Under the pieces are notes generated by a model. That model was given only the letters and a program-made list of their open reading frames with translations. It was not told the DNA's origin and did not search any database. Below are positions 33,550 to 44,200 of a DNA stretch of 64,000 nt, piece after piece (positions within the stretch are counted from its first letter, which is position 1; each line of letters starts with the position of its first letter). Made by a program: the position numbers and the translations under genes. Source of the stretch: a bacterium 210917-SL.2.15 (lineage in GTDB: Bacteria > Bacillota > Clostridia > Oscillospirales > Oscillospiraceae); NCBI GenBank assembly GCA_020555605.1, contig JAJCJC010000002.1, forward strand, positions 184,627 to 248,626, in the 5' to 3' direction.

Positions 33550-34923
33550 TTATCCTTGGTCTGCCCTTTCAGCAGGATTCTCCTGCTCCGCAATATTGCG
33601 CTGCAGGTGGTGCATCACCCAGAAAAAAGCGGGCACCAGAAACAAACAGGCCGCTACCCAGGCTGTGGGATCCGTAAAACATACGCCTGTAAAGCCCACC
33701 CGGGGCGTAATCATTTGACTGACCACGCCGCGCCCTATCAGTTCAAACACTCCCGCCAGCACAGCCAGAGCGGAAAATCCCACGCCCTGGATACTGTAAC
33801 GGATCGTATTCAACGGCGAAAGCAGCCAATAAAACAGGCTGGTACAGATGAGGAAGCGGCGGACATAAGCGATCACTGTCCAATCCGTCAGACCGAACAG
33901 TACCATACCGATCCTTCCGCCCAGTGTACACAGAATCAAAGCCGCCAGCGCTGCATACACAAAGCCCACCAGAATGCTCTGCTTCAAGCCCTGATAGATG
34001 CGCTGATACTGCAGCGCGCCGATGTTTTGCCCACAATAGGTTGCCATGGCGGTACCCAAAGCGTCAAAAGGACACAAAAAGAGCTGCTGCACCTTACTGA
34101 CAACTGCGTAAGCCGCCACGGGCGTGCTGCCCAGCAGGTTGACGGCGCTTTGCAGCATCATCAGCCCGATGGCCGTAATCGAATACTGCAATCCCATGGG
34201 CAACCCGCTGCACAGCAGCGTTCCCATGCAAGCCAACGAGGGCTTCTCCTCTCCGGGCTGTAATTTCAAAATGGCAAACCGCCGCACCAGAAACCGCAGA
34301 CACAATACTCCAGACATCCCCTGGCCAATCACCGTGGCCAGGGCCGCGCCGCTCACGCCCAGGCCGAGCGCCACAATAAAGAGCAGATCCAGCACCACAT
34401 TCACCACCGTGGACACCACCAGAAACAAAAACGGCGTGCGGCTGTCTCCCAGCGCGCGCAGGATGGAGGCGCTCATATTGTAAAGCACTGTGCAGGGAAT
34501 CCCCAGGAAAATGATCAGCAGATATTGATAGGCCCCGGCATAGATTGCCTCCGGCGTGGAGAGCCACTGCAGAATCAATCTGCACAGCAGGGTTGTCGCC
34601 ACGGTCAACACCGCCGCCAACGCCGCAGAGAGCAGCGCGGCGTTGGCTACATAGCGGCGCATGCTTCTCTCGTCCCCCGCGCCAAAACGCTGGGCCACCG
34701 GAATGGCGAAGCCACAACACACACCGATGACAAAATTGATGACCAGAAACAGCACGCTGGCGCTGGCATTGACCGAGGACAGGGCATTCAGGCCCAGAAA
34801 TTTCCCCACGATGACCGCGTCCACCAGATTATACATCTGCTGAAACAGATTCCCCAAAAGCAGCGGCAGAGTAAACACCAAGATCAGGCGCAGCGGCGCG
34901 CCTTTCGTCATGTCAAATGTCAT
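33550..34923 (-). CDS. MATE-family efflux transporter (second)
   Basis: Twelve-helix exporter of 457 residues, distinct from the one at 3605. Family features: TKGAPLRLILVFTLPLLLGN start, QQMYNLVDAVIVGKFLGLNA helix, VPVAQRFGAG-like loop (here IPVAQRFGAGDER), and duplicated second half. ATG 34923 is chosen because TTGGAGAG lies seven bases before it; the ATG at 34938 has no such site. Substrate unknown. Stand-alone gene. Confidence 0.9.
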   Translation of the reverse strand: MTFDMTKGAPLRLILVFTLPLLLGNLFQQMYNLVDAVIVGKFLGLNALSSVNASASVLFLVINFVIGVCCGFAIPVAQRFGAGDERSMRRYVANAALLSAALAAVLTVATTLLCRLILQWLSTPEAIYAGAYQYLLIIFLGIPCTVLYNMSASILRALGDSRTPFLFLVVSTVVNVVLDLLFIVALGLGVSGAALATVIGQGMSGVLCLRFLVRRFAILKLQPGEEKPSLACMGTLLCSGLPMGLQYSITAIGLMMLQSAVNLLGSTPVAAYAVVSKVQQLFLCPFDALGTAMATYCGQNIGALQYQRIYQGLKQSILVGFVYAALAALILCTLGGRIGMVLFGLTDWTVIAYVRRFLICTSLFYWLLSPLNTIRYSIQGVGFSALAVLAGVFELIGRGVVSQMITPRVGFTGVCFTDPTAWVAACLFLVPAFFWVMHHLQRNIAEQENPAERADQG

Positions 34924-35276
34924 GTGCAATCTCTCCAAAAAATTTTAAAATCTTTGTCTATTATAACGAGACACATGAAATTTGCAAGGTACAGATTTGC
35001 CAGATCTTACCGTACCGGAGCGCTGGATTTTCGCTCTTTTGCTCTCTCACCGCGTATTCCTTCCCGCCCACTGGCAAAACGGGCAGCAAAACAATATGTT
35101 TTTATTGTTTTTTTGCGCCGATTGTGCTATTTTTAATAAAACCGCACCGTCTGATCCCACCCGGCGGGCGCATATGCGGTTCTGACTTCGCGGCATATCC
35201 AATAATATAGTCCAATGTGATACCATATTTTCGCCGTTGTGCGCGGCGCTGCGACTGTGAAAGGAGCATTCTGATC
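34924..35276. other. Divergent intergenic region between MATE and dapA
   Basis: Contains an AT-rich stem AAAACAAT/ATTGTTTT with a T-run (35090-35115) and a weak AATATAGT -10 about 75 bases before dapA. No lysine riboswitch or T-box could be recognised. Confidence 0.45.
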
Positions 35277-36167
35277 ATGAAAACACCCATTTTCACCGGT
35301 TCCGGTCTTGCAATGATTACCCCCATGAATGCCGATGGCAGCGTGAACTACGCTGAGATTGACCGTATCCTGGAAGATCAGCTGGCCAGCCATACCGACG
35401 CCATTTTGTCCTGCGGCACTACCGGAGAAGCCTCTACCTTGGACGACGAGGAACACCTGCAGGTGATCGGTCATGTGGTCAAGCGGGTAAACGGCCGTAT
35501 CCCCGTCATCGCCGGCACCGGCTCCAACAATACCGCCCACGCGGTCATGATGTCCAAGGGAGCGGCTGATCTGGGCGCCGACGCCCTGCTGGTGGTTACC
35601 CCATATTACAACAAAACCAGCCAGGCCGGTCTAATCGCCAGCTACACCGCCGTGGCCGATGCCACAGAACTGCCCGTGATCATGTACAACGTCCCCTCCC
35701 GCACCGGCGTAAACATTGCCCCCGAAACAGCCCGGGTTCTGTCCGCGCATCCCAAAATCAACGCCATCAAGGAAGCCAGCGGCAACATCAGCCAGGTAGC
35801 CCAGATCGCAGCGCTGTGCGGCGACGATCTGAATATCTATTCCGGAAACGACGATCAGATTGTCCCCCTGCTTGCCCTGGGTGGCAAGGGCGTCCTGTCT
35901 GTGGCCGCCCATGTGGCCCCGCAGCAGATTCACGACATCTGCCAACTCTGGTTCGACGGCAAAGCCGCCGAATCTGCCGCGCTGCAGTTGCAGCTGCTGG
36001 AGTTGTGCAATGTTCTGTTCTGCGACGTGAATCCCATTCCGGTGAAAGCCGCCATGAGCATGCTGGGCTACAATGCCGGGCCTTGTCGTCTGCCCCTGGT
36101 TGCTCCCAGTGAAGCTAATCTGGAAAAAATTTGCGCAGCCTTAGAAAAATACGGTTTGCTGGGTTGA
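35277..36167 (+). CDS. dapA: 4-hydroxy-tetrahydrodipicolinate synthase
   Basis: Class I aldolase-type lyase joining pyruvate and aspartate semialdehyde, the first committed step to diaminopimelate and lysine. Protein of 296 residues: GTTGEASTLDDEEH with the catalytic Thr pair, PYYNKTSQAGLIASY, MYNVPSRTGVN with the catalytic Tyr, and the Schiff-base lysine in NAIKEASGN. ATG 35277 with AAAGGAG about ten bases before; the longer frame lacks family similarity. Stand-alone gene ended by a terminator. Confidence 0.95.
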   Translation: MKTPIFTGSGLAMITPMNADGSVNYAEIDRILEDQLASHTDAILSCGTTGEASTLDDEEHLQVIGHVVKRVNGRIPVIAGTGSNNTAHAVMMSKGAADLGADALLVVTPYYNKTSQAGLIASYTAVADATELPVIMYNVPSRTGVNIAPETARVLSAHPKINAIKEASGNISQVAQIAALCGDDLNIYSGNDDQIVPLLALGGKGVLSVAAHVAPQQIHDICQLWFDGKAAESAALQLQLLELCNVLFCDVNPIPVKAAMSMLGYNAGPCRLPLVAPSEANLEKICAALEKYGLLG

Positions 36168-36184
36168 CAACAGACCCCTTTTGG

Positions 36185-36220
36185 CGGGGAGCGCAGCTGC
36201 GCTTCCCGTTTTTCTTTTTT
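36185..36220 (+). terminator. Terminator of dapA
   Basis: Self-complementary CGGGGAGCGC..GCGCTTCCCG stem (36185-36208) followed by a long T-rich run. Confidence 0.85.
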
Positions 36221-36236
36221 CTTTGAAAATTTCTTC

Positions 36237-36265
36237 TTGACAAATCCGAAGATCTATGCTATCCT
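36237..36265 (+). promoter_or_regulatory. tRNA promoter
   Basis: Consensus TTGACA (36237-36242) and TATCCT (36260-36265), spacer 17, 15 bases before the tRNA-Leu. Confidence 0.8.
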
Positions 36266-36280
36266 GTACAAGATAAATCT

Positions 36281-36367
36281 GCCGGAGTGGCGGAATTGGC
36301 AGACGCACGGGACTTAAAATCCCGCGAAGGAAACTTCGTGCCGGTTCGATCCCGGTCTCCGGCACCA
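36281..36367 (+). tRNA. tRNA-Leu (anticodon TAA)
   Basis: Full class II tRNA of 87 bases: acceptor GCCGGAG/CTCCGGC, D-loop GGCGGAATTGGCAGAC, anticodon stem GGGAC/ATCCC type with loop CTTAAAA (TAA), long variable arm GCGAAGGAAACTTCGT, T-arm CCGGTTCGATCCCGG, and encoded CCA end. Confidence 0.97.
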
Positions 36368-36377
36368 AAATGAATAA

Positions 36378-36454
36378 CGCGGTGTAGAGCAGTTGGTTAG
36401 CTCGTCGGGCTCATAACCCGGAGGTCGTTGGTTCAAATCCAGCCACCGCAACCA
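36378..36454 (+). tRNA. Initiator tRNA-Met (anticodon CAT)
   Basis: Seventy-seven bases with encoded CCA. The first base C1 faces A72 (unpaired), and the anticodon stem ends in three G-C pairs (TCGGG / CCCGG around CTCATAA); both are the initiator identity features, so this is tRNA-fMet rather than elongator Met. Co-transcribed with tRNA-Leu. Confidence 0.93.
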
Positions 36455-36455
36455 C

Positions 36456-36494
36456 AAAAAGAGGCTGATTCAAAAAGAATCGGCCTCTTTTTCT
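36456..36494 (+). terminator. Terminator of the tRNA operon
   Basis: GAGGCTGATTC (36461-36471) pairs with GAATCGGCCTC (36477-36487), flanked by A-run and T-run. Confidence 0.9.
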
Positions 36495-37024
36495 AACTTT
36501 TTGAGCAACCATCAACTGAAACACTCTCTAACAGGACAAGAGGAAAGCCGTTCTTAACAGATAAAAATTACTCCAACTGCTTTGAGCAGATAGGTCTTAC
36601 ATTACACTGACGCAAAAGTTACTGAAATTTCCGCGCATAAAGAGGGTTGTACCAAATGTAGTACAACCCTCTTTTTTATTTTATCCAACTGCCCTGGCCG
36701 TCCCTTCCTTTACCGGCGGCCCTTTTGTTATCAGAGGAGACAGTGGATGCGGCGGAAGTGGACGGCTGCCCCCTGCGGAATAGGCTGCCAAATCGGGAAT
36801 ATACGTTGTAGATACGGGCACTGTACTCCATGTAGCAAACAATATTCACAAATTGAAACAACCAATATGAAACCAACCTGCGCCGACTGGTATCAGCCGG
36901 CGTTTTACAATTTTCCCAAGTTTTACATGAGCATGATTTTGAATTTTACAAAGCCCTTTTATAATAAATGTGCTATTTCAATGGTATTTGTTTCACATCA
37001 CCTATTCAACTTCAGGAGTATTTT
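36495..37024. other. Gene-free region next to the tRNAs
   Basis: About 530 bases with no supported gene other than the orphan terminator. Composition is more AT-rich than neighbours and contains broken frames on both strands, as expected of remnants at a tRNA-proximal insertion site; no attachment repeat could be demonstrated. Confidence 0.5.
36639..36682. terminator. Orphan terminator downstream of the tRNAs
   Basis: Perfect 14-base stem AAAGAGGGTTGTAC (36639-36652) / complement (36661-36674), T-run on the plus strand and A-rich left arm. No intact gene ends here; a short minus-strand frame ending at 36676 reads like the decayed C-terminus of a basic protein. Confidence 0.75.
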
Positions 37025-38212
37025 ATGCAAATTTTTCACCATTCTCAACTTTGGCGCCGCATGTTTGCAGTTTTTATCTTACTGTTTACCGTTGTACTGG
37101 CCCTCATGCCGCAGAGTGAGCATTTGTTTTCCGGCCTGACCAGCAACACCATTACCTATGAACCCGGAAGGGTCACAGCAGTGGAGACCGAAAACCTTTC
37201 CCCCAGCCCCCTCAAGGGCGGCCAGATGTTGGGCGATCAGACCTTAAGCATCGCATTGGACAATGGCGAAATGGTGCGCCTGACAAATTATCTCACCGAT
37301 ACACACAACATCCTTGCAGAAGAGGGCCTGAAAGTAATCGTGTGTGTGGATGCGCCAGAAGGCGTAGAACCGTATTATACCCTATATCAATATGACCGCA
37401 CCACAGGCGTTGCGGTCATTCTGGTAATTTTTCTCCTGCTGATGCTGCTGGTAGGTGGAGAAAAAGGATTCTCCGCTGCTCTGGCACTGGCATTCTCCAT
37501 GGTGTTCCTGATCCGGGTTACCATCCCAGCTATCTATCAGGGCAGTTCCCCGGTGGGTGCAGGGCTGGCGGCAGTGTTGATTGCAACGGCGGTAACGATC
37601 TTCCTGTTGTATGGCTTTTCGGTCCGCGGAGGCTTGGCTATCGCCGTAACTCTGGCCGGTGAATGCTTATCCTGTCTGCTGTTCCTGCTGTTTTCCTCGC
37701 TACTGCATTTGACGGGCTTCCAGAGCAGTGACGCGGAAAGCCTTCTGGTGGCGGCACAGAATACCGGTATGGATCTCTCTACGGTACTGTTTGCCGCAAC
37801 GATGATCGCCTCCCTCGGCGCCGTCATGGATGTGGCGGTCTCGCTTCTGTCAGCATTATGGGAAATCCATGAAACAGATCCTCTGCTCCCCGGCAAACGG
37901 TTGTTTGCCTCTGGCATACACATTGGCCGGGACATGATCGGCACCATGAGCAATACGCTGGTTTTTGCCTTTGCAGGCGGTTCCCTGACAACCCTTCTGG
38001 TGCTGATCTCCTACGGGACCCAGCCCAACCAGTTGCTTCATTCTGACTATGTCGCCTTGGAACTGGCCCACGGTCTGTGCGGAACTTGTGCCGTGATCCT
38101 GACGGTGCCGCTGGCATCCCTGGCTGCGGCGATCGTGTTTCCGCAGCTGAAAAATTCCCGAATAATCTCGGTTATACATAAAAGAAATTTTAAAAAAGGA
38201 GCGAACGTATGA
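37025..38212 (+). CDS. YibE/F-family membrane protein
   Basis: Integral membrane protein of 395 residues of the YibE/F family (function unknown in general; a few members affect amino-acid or exopolysaccharide transport). Layout: one N-terminal helix (residues about 9-28), an extracytoplasmic domain of about 80 residues, then about seven helices including VAVILVIFLLLMLLVGGEKG and the family core MIASLGAVMDVAVSLLSALWE. Start ATG 37025 after CAGGAG. Its stop overlaps the start of the giant surface-protein gene (ATGA), so the two are translationally coupled, an unusual partnership. Confidence 0.85.
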   Translation: MQIFHHSQLWRRMFAVFILLFTVVLALMPQSEHLFSGLTSNTITYEPGRVTAVETENLSPSPLKGGQMLGDQTLSIALDNGEMVRLTNYLTDTHNILAEEGLKVIVCVDAPEGVEPYYTLYQYDRTTGVAVILVIFLLLMLLVGGEKGFSAALALAFSMVFLIRVTIPAIYQGSSPVGAGLAAVLIATAVTIFLLYGFSVRGGLAIAVTLAGECLSCLLFLLFSSLLHLTGFQSSDAESLLVAAQNTGMDLSTVLFAATMIASLGAVMDVAVSLLSALWEIHETDPLLPGKRLFASGIHIGRDMIGTMSNTLVFAFAGGSLTTLLVLISYGTQPNQLLHSDYVALELAHGLCGTCAVILTVPLASLAAAIVFPQLKNSRIISVIHKRNFKKGANV

Positions 38213-41200
38213 AACGAAAGATGAAACATTTTGTGTCTTTGTTTCTAGTGCTGATATTGACACTGCAGCTGTTTGCAGCGGTACCGGCATCGGCGATCGG
38301 CACTGCAGAGGAGCCTTCCGACACCCTTGAGGAAATATCCGTTCAGGAAGAGGCTGAGGAGCCGGAAGCAGGGCTGGGCGAACCGCAGCTACCCAAACAG
38401 ACCACCTTTGCGCTAAACGGCCAAGGAACTGCGGAAGCACCTTATCAGGTCACCAACGAGACAGACTGGAACACCGCAGTGGCTGCAATCAACAGCGATA
38501 GCGCAACATACAGCAAACAATACTATGAAATCACTGCCGACATCCAATTCACAAAAGCTGTGACGCCTGTGGCTGTGTTTTCCGGTACGCTGGACGGCGG
38601 CGGCCACACAATGACCGGACTGACGGTGGACAGCGATACAAACGAAGCAGCACTGATTGCCACCAACAACGGAACCATCCGCGATCTGGGCCTGGCACAG
38701 GTGCGGCTGTCCGGCCCAGCCGACCAATCGAAAATCAAACGTGCGTCGTTTGCGGTCTATAACAGGGGCACGATTTCCGACTGCTATGCCACCGGTGATC
38801 TGTCCGGCGGCTGGCGCACCGGCGGCATTGTAACAGAGAACTACGGCAAAGTTGAAAACTGTTATTTTGTGGGCAGCGTCGCGGGAAGATGGGAAACCGG
38901 CGGCATAGCAGCCTGGTGTGCAGATAACAAAAGCAACGCAATCCAGAACTGCTATGCTCGCACCGATGCAGAGGCGCTGGTCAGCACTGTCGGCGTTGTC
39001 GCCGGATACGCCTATGCCGGCACAACCCTGATGGGCAACGTGGCTCTGGGGGGAGATGTACTCAGCCCCGGCTCGGTAGGCCGCTTGCTGGGCAAGGAAA
39101 AGAGCACTCCCATCACCTATCAAAACAATCTGGCCTGCACAAACATACTGGTCAACAACAGCGCTGTTTCCAGCAATGCAGACAATATGCAGGGTCTGGA
39201 TAAAACAGCTGAAGAACTGAAGCAGCAGAACACCTATACCGCCATCGGCTGGGACTTTTCCTCTGTATGGGCAATGGATGAGACACTGGGCCGACCCGTG
39301 CTGCAAGGCTGCCCGGAGGTTCAGGACGCTTTGGAGCGGGAAATGCCGGACGGCAAGGGAACAGAGGAGTCGCCGTACCTGATTTCCAACGCGGAAGAAC
39401 TCACGCTGGCCATTCAGGCCATCAATGCCGGCGGCGCATATGCGGAAGCATACTACCAGCTGGACGCAGATATCATGCTGAAAAAATCCATTCCCTCCAT
39501 TCTCCGCCTGGGCGGCACACTGGACGGCGGCGGGCATACCATCGACGGCTATACTCTGTCTACCAAGTATGATTGCGACGCCCTGATTCTCTGCAATGAG
39601 GGCACTGTCAAGGCCCTGGGGCTGACTAATGTGAACGTGACCGGCCCCAATACGCCCGAGGCCAGCCGGCGGGGCGGTTTATGCTACCAGAACCGCGGTA
39701 CGATTGAACAGTGCTATGTGAAAGGCAGCGTCTCCGGCGGCCACCGGAGCGGCGGTATCACAGCCGAGAATTACGCTACGATTTCAAACTGCTATTTTAT
39801 GGGCAGCGTGACCGGGCATTGTGAGACCGGCGGCATCGCGGCCTGGAACCAGGCCACCGGCGTGGTGGAAAACTGCTATGTGTCCGGAAGCTTCACCACT
39901 GAAACCAACAACAGCGGCTGCATTGGCGGCTACGGCTATACAAACACCCGTTATGAGGGTAACGTGGTACTCAGCGGCAGCACCCTGTCCACGGCCAACG
40001 ACCGGAATCATGCCCGGATCTGTGGCCGCAACAACGGCAATCCCACATTTTCCAACAACCTGTCCTGCACAGATGTGACTATCAATGGCAAAACCGTAAC
40101 CGGCGGTGCAGCAAACAATATGCAGGGCCTGGATAAAACAGCTGAAGAACTGAAGCAGCAGAACACCTATACCGCCATCGGCTGGGACTTTTCCTCTGTG
40201 TGGGCAATGGATGAGACACTGAACCGCCCGGTGCTGCTTGAGTGCCGGGAAGCGCCGGAAGCGCCGGATCTGGACGATCCTGCGCACGACAAACAGCATT
40301 ACACAGTCGCCAGTCCCGACGGCAGTGTGGAAGCCTATGTTTACGTCAACGCCTATGGTGAGCTGGGCTACTCCGTAACACTAAGCGGCACACCGGTACT
40401 GCTCCGCTCCTCCCTGGGACTGACAATGGATAGCGTGGAGATGGGGAAGAATGCCACGCTGGGTGAGCCGAAAACTACCACCGTTCAGGAAAGCTACGAA
40501 ACCCGCGGCATGCACACTCAGGCGGAGAACCACTACAATCAGTCCGCGTTTCCGGTAACCAGCGGCGAAAAGACGATAACCCTGAACGTACGGGCCTATA
40601 ACGATGGCATCGCCATTCAGTATGACCTGCCGGAGGGCGCACACACCATTTCCGGGGACAACACCCGCTTTACCATTCCCACCGACGCCAAAGCATTCTA
40701 TCAGTACGGCGACGGCTCCAATTACGAGGGTATTAAAAACATGCAGGTGCCCACCGAGACCTCCCTGGTCTCCGCCATCGGCGAAGAGCGCCTTCTGTGC
40801 ACCTTGCCCACCTTCGAACTGAAAGAGAAAGCAGCTTACGTGTGCATTACCGAAGCCAATCTTTACGACTGGTCCGGCATGGGTCTGCGCTCCGAGGGGG
40901 AAGGCGTGCTGAAGGCAGAATACTGGGACACCAACGGCACGACTTTCACCACAGAGGAAGATTCACCATGGCGTGTGGCCATTATTGCCGACAACTTGAA
41001 TGATTTTGTCAACAGCGACATGGTAACCAACGTATCCGATCCTATGGAGGGTGCGTTGTTTGCAGACGATACCAGCTGGATCCAGCCGGGTCGCTCCGTG
41101 TGGACTACCCAGGGCGGCGGCGCCTCCACGGTGGAAGGCTATAAGGAATACAGCGACCATGCCTCCCAACTGGGGATCGAGTTCAATCTGATCGAGGCCC

Positions 41201-44200
41201 GCAACGGGTTTGGCGACACGCTGGATGAGCAGTTTGCCGCCATCAAGGAAATTGTGGATTACAGCGCAGGTCTGGAGAATCCTGTTAAAATATGGCTGTG
41301 GGAAGACGCCCCCACCAGCCGCTATACCGGCGGTCTTTATACCGAGGAAAACGCCCGGGACTTCCTGTCGCGCTGCCAGAAGGCCGGCGTGGTTGGTGTC
41401 AAGATCGACCACATCCACAGCGAGTCCCCCGACAAGGTCAGTTTTTATGAAGATTTCACCCGGCTGGCCGCCGAGTACCACATCATGGTGAGCTACCATA
41501 ACCCGATGAAGCCCACCGGCCTTTCCCGTACCTATCCCAACGAAATGACCCGTGAGGCCATCCGGGGCATGCAGTATCAGTGCAACCCCAACGAGAACGC
41601 CATTCTCCCGTTTACGCGCCTGCTGGCCGGCGGCGCAGACTACACGCCGATGAACTTCTCCAATTCCGGCAAACTGGGCCGCGCCAGCTGGGTTCATATG
41701 CTGGCCAATACGGTCATCATGACCTCCAGCTACCTCCAGCTCAGTGAGAATCCCAAGAATATGGTGAATCAGGTTTACACCGATTTCATTAAAAACCTTC
41801 CCACAGTGTGGGACGAGACCATTGTACTCGAACAGTCCGAGATCGGCGAAGCAGCAGCATTCCTGCGCCGCAGCGGCGAGGACTGGTATCTGGCCGTGCA
41901 GAATTCGGCTCACAGTGAACAGGCAATGACCTTCGATCTGGATTTCCTGGGCGAAGGACAGTGGTATGCCGACATCTATTACGACAACATGAATTCCGCT
42001 GCGCAGATCCAGCGCCGCGTGGAACAGGTGACCAAGGACAGTCAACTGGAAGCGCAGATCCGCTCCGGCGGCGGCTATGTGGTGCGCCTGACGCAGGATG
42101 AGGTCATCTATGACAGCGATAAGGACAAGGTATTTGAGATCAACACTGCAGAGGATCTGGGCCTGATCCGGGAACATCCCGACGCTACCTTCAACCTGAA
42201 CGCAGATCTGACCCTGAGCGGAGAATTTACCCCCATTCCGATGCTGAACGGCACGCTGAACGGGAACGGCCATACCATTTCCGGCCTCCAGTTCACCGGC
42301 ATGGATGCGTCGGCAGCGCTGATCCTTCAGAACAACGGCACCATCCGGCAGCTGGGCCTGACAAACGTATATATGGAAGGCCCCTACACCGCTGACAACA
42401 GCTGGCGCGCGTCGCTGTGTGTAAAAAACTACGGCACCATCGAGGAATGCTATGCCCTGGGTACTGTCACCGGCGGCCACCGCACCGGCGGGCTGGTCAG
42501 TGAGAATCACAATGTCATTCGCAACTGCTATTTCATCGGTACGCTGGAATCCAACTTTGAAACCGGCGGCATCACCTCCTGGAATCGAGAAGGTTCCGCA
42601 ACGGTGGAGTACTGCTATGCCTCCGGAGATTTCACTTCCGCAGGAAACAATATGGGCTTCATCAGCGGCTATGCCTATGGCAGCACGCGGATGACAGGCA
42701 ATGTCGCGCTGAGCGGCACACTCACCGGCACCAAAAACCTGGCCCGGATCTGCGGCCGCAACAACGGCGTGGATGAGAATACGGTGTATCATAACAATCT
42801 GGCGTGCCGGGACATCACCATCAACGGCAAGCCCGTAACCGGCGGCGCGGCCAACAACAGGGACGGCGCAGACAAGACCACCGAGGAGCTGAAGCAGCAG
42901 AAAAACTATGCCGCCATCGGCTGGGACTTTTCCTCTGTGTGGGCCATGGACACGACGCTGGGCCGCCCGGTGCTCAAACAGGTGAAGGAGATCGCCTGCG
43001 AACAGCCTGTACTCCAGAACAGCGTTTCCCTGGCGCCCGGTTCGGATGAGACCAGCCGGAACCTGACCTGGTACGCCAACGATGAGGCAGACGGCATCGT
43101 TTACTGGGCGAAAGAAAGCGATCTCGTGAATGGCGCCATGCCGGAGGGCGCCAAGCACGTCCAAGCTTCCGTGACGGAAGCCAACAAGTCCGGCTATTAC
43201 TCCAATCAGGCAACTATGTCCCAGCTGGAGCAGGGCACCACGTATGCCTACCAGTTGGTCAATGGTGCCAAGCAGTCCCCGGTCTATACCTTTACCACAG
43301 AGGACGCTTCCAACGGATTTACCTTCCTATTCATGGGCGATCCGCAGCTGGGTGCCAGCGGCAACCTGATCAGCGACAACAGCGGTTGGAACACTACGCT
43401 ACGTGCAGCGGCAGCCAAAGTTCCGGATGCGGCATTCCTGCTCTCCGCCGGTGATCAGGTGAATACCGCCAACAACGAGGGACAATATACAGCCTATCTC
43501 GATCAGCAAGTACTCTACAGCCTGCCGGTGGCTACGGTCATTGGCAACCATGATAACTCCAGCAATGCCTATGGCCAGCATTTCAATGTACCCAATGAGA
43601 GCGGAGAGTACGGAACCACCGATGCCGGCAGCGACTACTGGTTCCGTTATGGCAACGTTCTGTTCCTGGTGCTCAATGTCAACAATATGAGCGATGCGGA
43701 GCATAGAATGTTTATGGAAAAGGCGATGGCACAGAATCAGGATGCAGAGTGGAACATTGTCACAATGCACCATTCGGTGTACTCCGTGGCAAACCATGCC
43801 TTGGATGATGATATTATCCAGCGCCGGAATACACTGGTACCCATTTTTGAAGAACTGGGAATCGATGTGGTTCTTCAGGGCCACGACCATGTGTATGTGC
43901 GCACGTATATGATGGATGACTTTAATGCGGTCACCGAATCTGAAAAGTATACTGACCAAAATGGCGACGGAGTTCCCGATGCAGTCACCGATCCGGACGG
44001 TATTCTGTATGTGACTGCAAACTCCGCTTCCGGCAGCAAGTACTATAACATCAAAACAGAGGAGCAGTTCCCTTATGCCGCGGTGAAGAGCCAGGAGCAC
44101 GTCCCCACCTATTCCGAGGTAACAATTACCGACACAGAATTTTCCATTGTGACCTACCGGGTGAGCAACGGCTCGGTAGTGGATGCCTTCACCATCCACC

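Noticed and set aside
34924..35276. Lysine riboswitch or T-box upstream of dapA
   Set aside because: None of the conserved blocks of either class could be found on the plus strand.
40963..43164. 733-codon open frame on the minus strand inside the giant gene
   Set aside because: Antisense shadow of codon bias; the plus-strand frame encodes GH97 and repeat domains, and the antisense peptide has no recognisable domain or ribosome site.
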